Position numbers and translations under genes: made by a program. The notes under the pieces are model-generated. The model saw only the letters and a program-made list of their open reading frames with translations. It ran no database searches and had not been told where the DNA came from. From contig OZ024806.1 in the NCBI GenBank assembly GCA_964017045.1, positions 5,290,488-5,354,487 of the forward strand: 64,000 bases of DNA, written 5' to 3'. This DNA is from Omphiscola glabra. Its lineage: Eukaryota; Mollusca; Gastropoda; Lymnaeidae. Positions 1-12,600 of the stretch are shown in pieces (within the stretch, counting starts at the first letter, position 1; each line of letters starts with the position of its first letter).

Positions 1-2
1 TA

Positions 3-137
3 CATTTAGACATGCTCAAGAGGATTAAATCGTATCAGAATGGTGGACATCAGATCAACCTTGACGATGTGTATAAAAGATGGATATCGTTGAAAAACAG
101 GCGCCAGAGTACCCCCAGAAAAGAGTCAATCAAATGA
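3..137 (+). other. C-terminal ORF fragment at window edge, unrecognised
   Basis: An open frame runs from the window edge to a TGA at 135-137 and includes DMLKRIKSYQNGG and VYKRWISLKNRRQ. It is basic and ends 540 bp before the first channel exon. It has no splice donor, so it is more likely the tail of a transposon protein within an intron than a channel exon. The family was not recognised. Confidence 0.25.
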
Positions 138-424
138 CTAGCGGCCATTGGTAGTGGATGTGTTGGAATTTTGTTGCTTGATCCAATGACGGGAAATTAA
201 TAGAAATAAATATAGTTTTGATGGAACTATTGTGACATTTCTTATTATAATTATTTAATTATAGTTCCTTTATTTATTTATAAAAGTTTTTGCACTTAAG
301 TTCATTTATGTAATTTCCTTGTGTGTGTGTGATTTGGGCTGTAAAATTTTGCACACAAATAATTGATGCTGTAAAAATTTTCACACAACTGTATGATTTT
401 TTTTAGGAACCAGCAAACCTTAGA

Positions 425-645
425 GGGAACATTGGTGCTAGGTCTGTAAGACATGATTTGATGGGGTGCTAGGTCCGTAAGATATGTTTAGGTGGGGTGC
501 TAGGTCTATAAATCATGATTTGGTGGGGTGCTAGGTCTGTAAGACATGATTTGGTGGGGTGCTAGGTACATAAATCATGATTTGATGAGGTGCTAGGTCT
601 ATACATCATGATTTGGTGGGGTGCTAAGTCTATATAGTGCATGTG
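425..645. repeat. 31-bp minisatellite
   Basis: About seven imperfect copies of a unit starting GGTGCTAGGTCTGTAAGAC, ending about 35 bp before the acceptor of the first exon. It lies in an intron. Confidence 0.85.
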
Positions 646-680
646 TAGGATGAACTTTCTTTTTTTTCTCTCCTCTTCAG

Positions 681-3600
681 AGCATGTTGTGAGTGAAGAT
701 GAGTTCAAGTTTGCCCTGCTGGCCAACAACTGCTTGTACCCAGGTCTTTCAACACTGGTCACATTAATCTTACACACGTCACGGGGACAGTAAGTAATGG
801 TGGTCATGTTACTAGTCTCCTCTCTTGTTTGTTTAGAATCATTTAATTGTTGGAGAACTTGAACAAATGAGATACGTTTTATTTTCCTATGTTTGGGCAT
901 TGGTTTAAATACAAGGTGCAGCATGGCTTGGGCAACCTTAAAATGATGAAACTGAATCAGAATGCTATCAGAGGGGGCTACAAAATTATTGCACAATTTG
1001 AATATTTTAGTCTTTGTGGGGATAAACTCTGGAGATTTTTACTCATTAAAAAATGACTATGACTGCAGTTGCATAAGTTTTTGATCTAATTCTCTACCAT
1101 TGTACTTACCATCAAGTTCTCCACCATTATACTTACCATCAAATTCTCTACCATTATACTGACCATCAAAAGCTCCATCATTATATTAGCATCAAACTCT
1201 TTACCATTATATTTACCATCAGATGCTCAACCATTATACTTAACATCAAATTCTCTACCATTATACTTAGCATCAAATTCTCCACCATTATACTTACCAT
1301 CAAATTCTTAGCAACAAATTCTCCAATATACTTACCATCAAATTCTCCACCATTATATTTACCATCAAATTCTCCACCATTATACTTACCATCAAATTCT
1401 CCACCATTATACTTAGCATCAAATTCTCCACCATTATATTTACCATTAAATTCTCCACCATTATACTTACCATCAAATTCTTCACTATTTTGCTTAACAT
1501 CAAATTCTCCACCATTATACTTACCATCAAATTCTCTACCATTATATTTACCATCAAATTCTCCACCATTATACTTACCATCAAATTCTCCACAATTATA
1601 CTTACCATCAAATTCCCCACTATTTTGCTTAACATCAAATACTCCACCATTATTGAAGTAGCCACCCACTCTGATTATTTATTTTCCTTAACTATCCTCC
1701 ATATTTTTCTCCCAGGGAAGGTTCCTGGGCACCAGAGAACTGGCAGCAAGTGTATGGTCGCCACTCAGGCAATGAGATCTATCACATCCAGCTGGGACGC
1801 AGCATGTTCTTCAGGGAATATGATGGCAAGAAGTTTAGTTTAGCTTCTGTGGATGCTCATAAAAAGTAAGGTTGGAAGAATTGATGAGATATTGAGGCCT
1901 TCTTTCAAAATTTTTGATGATTTATTTTTAACAATTAGATCATCTTGTTTGAAAAACCACACCCACCCACCCACCCACCTTCTCCCTTATTTATTTCCCC
2001 CAGGATCTTATTATTTTTTGATTTAAAAAATTGTAAGTAATAATAAATTTTTGTATGAAATTAAATTATTGTGTTGATACACAATCAACTTTGTGGTGAA
2101 CATGATGTCTTGTATAATTACATAATCATCTTAGTGGTGAACATCATGTCTTGTATAATTACATAATCATCTTAGTGGTGAACATCATGTCTTGTATAAT
2201 TACATAATCATCTTAGTGGTGAACATCATGTCTTGTATAATTACATAATCATCTTAGTGGTGAACATCATGTCTTGTATAATTACATAATCATCTTAGTG
2301 GTGAACATCATGTCTTGTATAATTACATAATCATCTTAGTGGTGAACATCATGTCTTGTATAATTACATAATCATCTTAGTGGTGAACATCATGTCTTGT
2401 ATAATTACATAATCATCTTAGTGGTGAACATGATGTCTTGTATAATTACATAATCATCTTAGTGGTGAACATCATGTCTTGTATAATTACATTAGGGATA
2501 ATAATACATGCCCGCGCATGGTTCTGCGCATGTCTCAAAATGAGGCATAAGCCTTTGACCTACTTTTTGAAGAATGCTTTCGTTGACATCGGTAAATAGC
2601 CTCGAGCATCAAAATTTGCATAAAAAAGCTGTGTTTTACGTCACCATTGTTGTGTTGATTGGTTTCTGCACACGACACTATAAGTTACATTACGGTTTGA
2701 TACTGCTACACTACGCTGTTGTCAAAAAACCACCGGTAAGTGAATAAAAGCTTAAATACTTTTTTTGTAGAAACGCGACGACTAAAAGAACATAATGGAC
2801 AATATTCTAAAGTATTAATTGATTTTTATAGCTTATTATAATTAATGAGACTGCGCTCAAGTAACCGCAAAAAAGTCCCTAAATTGGTGACCAAAACTCC
2901 AAATTCTCTTTTCGCCCATTTTCCCGCCTCGGGATGGCGGTGCAGTTATTGATAGTGGGGGACATTAAATAATGAATATTTCGTAAATACCGGTATTTGT
3001 TATTATTATTCAATACTTTAAACAGTTAATTGTATCAAATCAAAGCAGAATTTGAAATATTTATTCATAAACATTTAATTTACTGTCATTTGTGAATTAA
3101 AATTAATAAAATAAAATTAGTCCTTCAGACTTCAATTCAGTTAATGCACTAAGAGTATAAGACTAAGGCCTAAGGCTAAGGTAATACTAATATGAATGCT
3201 ACTAATACTAATAAATACTTAATCTTAGTCTTAGTAATACTACTAAGTAATAGTAATTATACTAGTAATATTACTAGTATTAATTAGTTAATAATAAAAT
3301 AAGTTTTTTTGTAGGTTTGTCATTTATTCTACATTCAATTAACAAAATAAAATAAACAATCATATAAATTATTATAAATATAGTATAAGTATAGGCTAAT
3401 TGAAATATAATATAAATAATAAATTATTATAAAATAGAAATATAAACATTTTCATTATAATTATACTATACTATATTTATATAGACAGTTATAGTTATAA
3501 TAAAAGAGTAGTTAATAAATAAAAATGGTCTGCACATTTTGTTAATTTTATTTTGTTTTTTTCTTTTCAGTTTGACTTTGTAATTTCTAGAAATGTCAGT

Positions 3601-6600
3601 GACAATGAGGATTATAACCTGTATCTGGCAAACTTTTTCCAGGTTGCAGCCGCATTTGTGAAAAGAAATGGCTATGCTATCTATCTGTATAGTAGCATAC
3701 CGAACAAGACAGAGGGCATGGAAGCGTCTGTTTCTGCTCTTGATGAGGCCTTTCAACAAGAGGATAGCAACTATGTTTCTTACAAGTTGCAATATATATA
3801 AATGCAGACCTGTTTACCCTCAAACTCTTAAAAATCGCACAACATCATCACAAAATCATTCAATACATTATCTTAATAGTAAAAAATAAACATACAGTAT
3901 ACCGGATATATAATGTATACATCTCAAAATCATTCATTGTACGCCAAAATGGTAAGAGTAAACAGGTCTGTATATGTGTCAAGATTATATAAAAAGCTTT
4001 CTGTTTTTTAGAAAGGAATTGAAACTAATTGGAATAGAAGCCAAAATCTTTTGTTGCAGCCAGTTGTAGTGCCTATTAACAAGAAGAAGAATCTGTTGCC
4101 TTCCAACGGTATTGATGCTACAACTATTGTAACACACAATGATTGTTTCCTTCCACAGGTATTTGAGCACCAGGCAACTCCAGGGACTCAAGATGTAACC
4201 AATGTTATAATTAAAACAGCATTGATTTAATATGTGTTGGGTATCATTACTTTAAATGTATAAGCCTCTGACTTTTTCTTTTGGAATAAAGGAATACCGA
4301 ATATCGGTACATTTAAAAAAATTATTTTACCCCTTTTTTTTCTTTTCAAGTCATAATATTTTAAATTCTTCATCTCATATTATTAGTATTGGTTTAACAT
4401 TTATTGTCTGTAACTGTAATTTATTTACAAACTAAGTATGAACCATTTTGTCTATATTTGAATAATTTATTAACATTTCTATTTCTATATTTCTTGTCAG
4501 GACGTTATATTTGAATAATTTATTAATAACATATCTATATTTCTTTTCAGAGTCCCATCAATAAAGTAGTAGCACTGATTTATTTCATGTAATAAGTTAA
4601 TTGTATGGACCTTTGATTTAAAAAAAATCAATTTAACATTTTAATTAATTTTCTTTTCAGATATTTTCAAATTCCCTACAGAACATAAAATGACTATAAT
4701 TAAAATATAAATTTGATTTGATGTTGTTGTTACTTTAAAATGGAATAGACCTGCAATTTTTTGTTTTTCGTGTAAAAAAAATAATACATTTGACCAAAAA
4801 AATATTTTTTTACAGATATTTTTTCAATTTCTCTGCAAAAACAATTTTTAAAATAAATATTTATTATATAATGTGAAACTTTTGTTGTTCATTGTGTTGT
4901 ATATTGCATTGAGAATATCTACTGAAAATTTGGTTCCATTATCTTTGAAAATAAAAAAGTTATGGGTCAAAAAGTGAAAAAATTTCAAAAGTGGATCACA
5001 AGTTTTTTGGGTCGAATATATAGCTTATATAAGGGGCATAAAAATTTGACAAAAAAATTAATAACTCAAGTTATATAAAAGATAGAAAGATGAAATTGGT
5101 GTTGTTATAAAGCTTATAGCTAACCCTTTAAAATGATGTATCATTCATGGCAATCGGACCATATTTAAATTTTGTGTCAAAGTACCTAATTACATAATCA
5201 TCTTAGTGGTGAACATGATGTCTTGTATAATTACATAATCATATTTGTGGTAAACATGATTTTTTCTGTTTAGGTACGGAGTAAACCTGATAGGGGTCCT
5301 GGATTCCAATGCTGGTGAGGCCAAACTTCAACTGAACCCAGGTCCTGATTACATGATGAAGGCAACAGATTACTGTTTCTACATGAGCTTGTCCAGGGAG
5401 GAGAACATGAAGATCTCTCCCAATGACCTGGATGAGGTCAAGAGTACGTCAGAGACAAGAAACAAGAATATTGGTAAGTTCATTGTCTTTTTATTTGTGT
5501 TACTAGGAAGGATGGTGTATGAAAACATGTCTCAAATGGCCTTGATAAAAAAAAAAGTTTATTTATAGAGTTCTAAAGATTACTTTGACTGGTTCCTGTT
5601 TGTTCCATTCTTTGTGTATTGCCTATGTAAACATGAGCTGTTCGGTGGATTTTTTGATGCAGTCAAAGTAAAAGGATATAAAGGTGAGAGACTGCAATCA
5701 GGTTAGGAAACTGGAAATGAGCAAAATAAAGTATGGGAAAACCTAAAAAAAAAAAAGGACCAACATGTTGTCAAGAAGCCTTCTTCAGTTGACAAACAAC
5801 AGTAAAAACAATATAAAATAAATATAAATGTTGTTTTGTTGCATTCTTTTTTCAGGTTTTCCCATACTTTGTTTCACTCATGTCCAAAGTAAAGGAATAA
5901 GTCAAATGGATTTTTGCTTTAGTCAAAGTAAAAGGAATTAAATTCAAACCAGAAATTTTTTTTGAGGGTTCAAAAGCTCATTGTAACGTACGCAAGGGGG
6001 GAGGGGCGGCCCCTCCTAGCGTTTGTTTGCTTCGGTGCTGTATGACATAATTTTGTGACATAATTATTTCTTACGGATGACCACAAAGAGTACAGAAACA
6101 GAGAGAACTAGTGAATACATTTTCAACATATTTTATAGGATCAGAGAACACCTTTGCAATTTGTTTTTAGAACAAACAAAACAGCTTTACGATTTTTAAT
6201 ACCCTTTCTTCCTTTCACGCATTTACAGAGCCTGTGATAGTTATCAGACTGTTGTAATATGTTAACAGGAAATAGGTTAACAGGAAATAGGCATAATGGA
6301 TATTGATTCTTATTTTATCAATTTTATTTTAGCTGATCTAATGTGGAGTTTGAACTACCTTTAATTTCACCAGTAAATTTATTTGCACCAGTAACAGACT
6401 GTACCAGTGACAGACTGTACCAGTGACAGACTGTACCAGTGACAGACTGTGATAATGTGATCTGCACGTAAGACAAAGTGACCACAGTTTGCAATATAAA
6501 CGTCAGTTATCTACTTTTTTACCTTCAATTCCCTTTTTTGACATCAGCTTAACTCGATTCCACTAGACAGGCGCTGCGAATTGTTATTGTATGCGTTATA

Positions 6601-9600
6601 TCTGCTGATTTTATTTATTTATATACTATTAAAATATCGTATTTTACGATTTTATGAGTTTGGGGGTAAACAGGTCTGCCTTAGGTACATTTTTAATAAA
6701 GTTTCTTGGTCAGACCTCAGAGAGAGTAAATAGACACACTAGTGAGTTTGTAAACTGGAACCAATCACCAAAGAAAAGAAGACATTTTCCAAGGAAAAGC
6801 TACTCTTCCCAAAGAGTAGATAAGTAGGAAAAGATATTAAGGAGTATTTCTATTGGAAGAAAAATTAAGGAGAAATAAATTTATTACTACGGCTGTTATT
6901 TAGGATACCTTGTGCATTATTATTTAATACCAAGCCTTTTGCCCTGACTATAATATTAATAATTTTATTATTATAAATAATATATAATACAAGATATGCA
7001 TATATATTTATTCAACACCTCATGTCTGCAGCTTGCAACACATTTATATGTGAGGCACATAATGCATACAACCTATGTAATAATGGTTACAATACCATCA
7101 GCAATACTCATACTGTCAGTGTATGCCACACTAACATGCCTTCACAACTTTACCAGTGTATACCTATTATAACAGTCATACTATTGGGGAGGCCAAGCTT
7201 AATCACTTAATCTGTTGGGCTGTAAATATGACGCAGCTAAAATCGTACAACTTAAATATACTTAAAAACTGTGGCTTAAATGCTTTTCTTCCCCAAAGAC
7301 TTTAAACAAAATTCCAAAATTAATAAAAAGATAGGAAATATGTCCAGCTTAACAATAATTTTATTCTTTTGTAAGTGTAGCACACGGTAAAAAATCTAAT
7401 GGAAAGATTGTTGATGATGAGAAAGCAGATACTGAAAAAAGGAGTAAGAATATAGGTGAGGAAATGAACTAGACCTTCCTACTCGATCAACTCTTGCACT
7501 TGAGCTAAAAACATCCCATCCTGCACAAAACACTGTTACACGATCCTGTCATTGGGGCTTCAGCTTTGTAACTGTCCTACTCTTACTAAAACCATTTTCA
7601 CATTTTCTTTTTTGCCATAGTCTCACATCTAAAAGACTAAATTATTGAAGTTCTGAGCAGTTTTGAAATTTAATTCATGGCTTAATGGGTGATTTTGTGG
7701 TACTCCAAATAATCCAAACGTTACCTGCTTGTGATTTCAATAGACGTGTTTAAAATACATTTTCATTCAGCAGTTCAAGGCAGATTTTTAAGATCAAGTG
7801 CAACATTTAGAAATCTGACGATACTATGGGCCCCAACTCTATAAAAGGGTCCACTTAAGAAAGTTGATCAATTTAGCTAGAATAATCAATATCTTATCCT
7901 GTCAACAATATATTTCTGGTTGTGCTGTGAATCACTTTGAACGCTAGTTGTGAAATTAAAAATGGTAACAGAATGATGAAATTAATGTCAACAATAGCCA
8001 GGTAGAAAATCTGTTTTTTTAATCTTAAGTTAAGCTCTTCATTTTAAATAAATATCTACAACACCTTAAAGTACCATTTTTTTAAATTAAGAAATTTCTC
8101 AAAGAATCATTTTCTGCTTAATTCAGAGGTTCTTAACCCCTTTGAAAAATCAGGCAGAATCTATGGACCCCTCCCTATAAAAAAAGCACACACAGAAATT
8201 TGCACGTAAGGGATAAACTTAAATGAAAATTGATTTCCTCATACAGTTTTAATTAATTACAGTATGCGCAAAAAGTAACAGCACTGAAACTCCCATATCT
8301 TGAACCCGTTGTTTGTCAACCTGCATGCTCCTAGTGCCTAGTATTCTGAGCAATAAAAGGATAATAAGAGCAATAAAAGGATAATAAGAGCAATAAAAGG
8401 ATAATAAGAGCAATAAAAGGATAATAAGAGCAATAAAAGGATAATAAGAGCAATAAAAGGATAATAAGAGCAATAAAAGGATAATAAGAGCAATAAAAGG
8501 ATAATAAGAGCAATAAAAGGATAATAAGAGCAATAAAAGGATAATAAGAGCAATAAAAGGATAATAAGAGCAATAAAAGGATAATAAGAGCAATAAAAGG
8601 ATAATGTTATGACCTTTCCAACCTTACGGCTTCCAAATGTTACGGCCTGGTACACTTCTCAATAACTCCACATAGTTTCGTAAGTCAGTACTTTATTCAC
8701 TATATACAAAACGTCGTCCCATCCAGGGTCACTACACACACATCAAGTCCTCAACGTCGTCCCATCCAGGGTCACTACACACACATCAAGTCCTCAACGT
8801 CGTCCCATCCAGGGTCACTACACACACATCAACTCCTCAACGTCGTCCCATCCAGGGTCACTACACACACATCAAGTCCTCAACGTCGTCCCATCCAGGG
8901 TCACTACACACACATCATGTCCTCAACGTTGTCCCATCCAGGGTCACTACACACACATCAAGTCCTCAACGTCGTCCCATCCAGGGTCACTACACACACA
9001 TCAAGTCCTCAACGTCGTCCCATCCAGGGTCACTACACACACATCAAGTCCTCAACGTCGTCCCATCCAGGGTCACTACACACACATCAAGTCCTCAACG
9101 TTGTCCCATCCAGGGTCACTACACACACAAGTCCTCAACGTCGTCCCATCCAGGGTCACTACACACACATCAAGTCCTCAACGTCGTCCCATCCAGGGTT
9201 ACTACACACACATCAAGTCCTCAACGTCGTCCCATCCAGGGTCACTACACACACATCAAGTCCTCAACGTCGTCCCATCCAAGGTCACTACACACACATC
9301 AAGTCCTCAACAACTCGTATGGAATAAAACTCACGATCTCTAAAATCTCTTGTCCTCTCTAGCAATCTCTCGATCTCTATAAAATCTCCCGGTCTCTCTC
9401 TCGACAAACTAACACACTGTCCTTTTATACCCACTCACTCGTTTATTAATATTTCCCTCTCAACCAATGACCATTCAGCCACAATAACACAATTCATAAC
9501 ACAACGCATGCACCCAAAAAGTGTTCACACTAATAACAATGATTCTCACATTCAAACTCTCACCATGTATGGACAACCTTTCATACCAAGGCATCACACT

Positions 9601-12600
9601 AACAAATCATGTTCACAACAGATAATAAGAACAATAAAAGGATAATAAGAGCAATAAAAGGATGATATGTTGGGCAGTTGCCATTGGAAATAGGTCTTCC
9701 TTGGTGGTCTGTGAATCTCAGGCCATGAACCCCTGGCTAAATTGAACAATATATATCCTCTTTGCTTTGCTTTGCTAAACGGCTATGTTCATATTCATTA
9801 TATTCTCTAAAACTTCTACAGCTTAACTAAGCCTCTGGGAACTCTCAGTTTTGTAGGCAGCTTCTGATACTTTATTGCACTGGATGTAGTTTTTGACTGT
9901 CATTTTATTTAAATCAAGGTGAAGGAGGTCCTTTGTTTTCTCCAATGATGTGTCATTAAATAACTAATGCAGTGGCCCAAATCACAAATTAGATCATTTC
10001 TAGAAGTGTTATCCAGGAGATATTTTGCCCACATCCCAGCATGATGACATAATCAGCCCGTGATGGCAGAGTGAGTTGGTCATGGTCATATACTAGAGGG
10101 GATTAATTGGATGGGCACTGCTGGTCCATGTTTGCTTTTAAATGTTAACTTTTGATGACAGAATATGTTTTGTTTATAATCCACAAGTTATGTCTCTCCT
10201 TACAGCCATGATTGTCAAGGAGATGCACAAATTCATGCAAGACTTTGATGTAGAGCAAGAAGAAGTAGATGAGGAATCTGTCTTCAGTACCATCACCTCT
10301 AACATAGGCGCCACCATGGCCAAAAATATAAGGAAGGGACTAGAAGGTAATATATCCTATCAGTTCTATCATGGGATTTCAAATGCCCAAAAGCGTTAGA
10401 AACGAATTAGAAGGGGATGGGACTTGTTAATCTTGGATGGCAACTCATCTAAGAGAAGGAAAACTCTGAAATCAGACTGGCAACTTCTGGGAGCTACTGG
10501 TGCCAAGCTGTATCATCTACACATGATGTTCCCCTTTGGTTATCCATATGCATGGAGAGAGGTGATTTCCCATCAAGGGAACCAACTTATCCTCCTAAAA
10601 AAACACTGCCAGGCCTTGTGATTTAATCCTTTGAAGTCTACATGATCGTCACATATAGGTGAAGTCTACACGATCGTCACATATAGGTGAAGTCTACACG
10701 ATCGTCACGTAGGCGAACGGATGCCAGAAAAAAAGCCTATCACCTCTATAACAGAAACATGAATTAGGAAGAAACTACTGTGGCCGAATATATGAGATTG
10801 AAAGTTGTCGTAGTGTAAGATTTGTTTTAACAAATATTACTTTCATTCTTGAACTAGGTGAACCCTTACTCTCTAAGGAGAATCTATCCTTGGCTGGGAA
10901 ATCCAATGGAATTGCTAAGCCCAACACGACGGGTGGGCTGGAGACATTTGATCGTGTCCATGCTGCCACCGTCCCCTTGAAGATTGTACAGCACATGATC
11001 AACTTGGGAAAGGAAAGGTAATTCTTAGAGATCTTTACAAGCCTGGCCCACTCTGTGCCATCCATAACATTTATTTTTATTATTTCCTATTGTAATTTTA
11101 TATTTGATCAGGAAAAATCTAGTGACATGATTTTCAAAAAAAAATTGTGGAAAGTTTCTTACATTTTGGAAACGACTATGCTGCTAGTCTTTTGTTTGAA
11201 TTGTAAGGGTATTTGAAAAGTGATTTTAAAAATTGCAGTTTTTACACTAGGAAGCTTCTTTAATATATTCATAAGGAAACTCAAAAATGTTTTGTTAATA
11301 ATAAAGGATATTGTGCATATTGATTATAGTTTAATATATCCATTGGTTGTTGTTTAATATTACTGATTGTTGAAAATTCATAATTGTCTTTTCTGACTAT
11401 TTATGATTGTCTTGTATGTAACAACAAAACAGTCCACTATCTGTTTCAGCATGACTATTTATGATTGTCTTGTATGTGACAACAAAACAGTCCACTATCT
11501 GTTTCAGCATGACTATTTATGATTGTCTTGTATGTGACAACAAAACAGTCCACTATCTGTTTCAGCATGACTATTTATGATTGTCTTGTATGTGACAACA
11601 AAACAGTCCACTATCTGTTTCAGCATGACTATTTATGATTGTCTTGTATGTGACAACAAAACAGTCCACTATCTGTTTCAGCATGACTATTTATGATTGT
11701 CTTGTATGTGACAACAAAACAGTCCACTATCTGTTTCAGCATGACTATTTATGATTGTCTTGTATGTGACAACAAAACAGTCCACTATCTGTTTCAGCAT
11801 GACTATTGGGCCACCGCCTAGCACTTTGAACCTGGGAACCAGGCGGACCTTGTGCCACCTGCATAAAGAACCCAGAGCCTTGTGCTGCTTGGAGTGGGGG
11901 AAGGTGTGCATCTAAGTTCACTGCATTTCTTAATACTTGATCCAATAAGCTGAATAGATACATTGCCTCGTTTTTATTATCAAGGATAAAACTTACCATA
12001 AAACAAGCCTAGTATTTCAGACAGGGGCCTACAATCATTAAAAGAGATCAGGGCACTTGAAAGCCTGAAAAACACACCAGGCTAGTGAAATCTAAAATGT
12101 ATTAGTTGTCAGTGATGAACTAAGTAACAAAGGAATTCTTTTTATAAGTTCTTTTAATTAATTGTAGAGTTAATTGTCGCTGAATATTACTGGAAAAACT
12201 AGCTGTTTTCCTCTCATGACAGTGACAAGAAAAGTCCAGTCCCTTCTTTATTATAGAAATAGTGTTTCCCATGTCAGGAGACAGCTGACACACTCTGTCT
12301 AGTTTAGACAAATGACCCATTATGACATGGATAATAAGATAGACTAGAAAAGTTGAAAAGATGGGTTAAATTAAAGGCATGCCATTTCAATGCAGTGTTT
12401 TATATTTTTTACTTGTGCAAAAATTCTAGCCATTGAAAGAGATTATTTTTAGCTCCCATGTACAACTGTGTGACAATTGAAAAAAGAGTCTGGAAATTAA
12501 TTAAAGATAGTGTTGTCTCCCATGTAGCCCTGTGAGCACTGCAGCTTCAAGATTGCCTCTGACCATCGATGGGATCATCAGCTGGTCATTCTATCCGTGA

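Larger units (their letters stand above)
2493..5188. mobile_element. Unrecognised 2.7-kb insertion in a minisatellite
   Basis: It interrupts the 41-bp array. The flanks show a 7-bp duplication ATTACAT at 2486-2492 and 5189-5195, and the ends read TAGG...CCTA. Alternatively the duplication is 8 bp with one base fewer at the right end. Those sizes and the TAGGG start suggest a hAT-like or related DNA transposon, but the terminal inversion is only 4 bp. The interior has a promoter-like GC-richer left end, a GTAAGTG donor near 2732, and an exon-like open stretch from 3571 preceded by TTTTCAG. A further open stretch ends near 4230. I recognise no transposase motif. Confidence 0.65.

Noticed and set aside
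1181..1843. Overlapping repetitive reading frames on both strands
   Set aside because: They follow the 27-bp minisatellite, whose period is a multiple of three; they shadow the repeat and have no protein family features.
5960..6680. Possible transposon ending in TAAACAGGTCTG
   Set aside because: Only the right end resembles the 3805-3970 MITE; no matching left end was found.
8249..8655. Leucine/tyrosine-rich minus-strand frames that look like membrane proteins
   Set aside because: They arise from the perfect 20-bp array; all three frames are open by composition.
8708..9343. Possible repetitive protein or CRISPR-like array
   Set aside because: Units are head-to-tail without unique spacers, the sequence is eukaryotic, and the array lies within an LTR.
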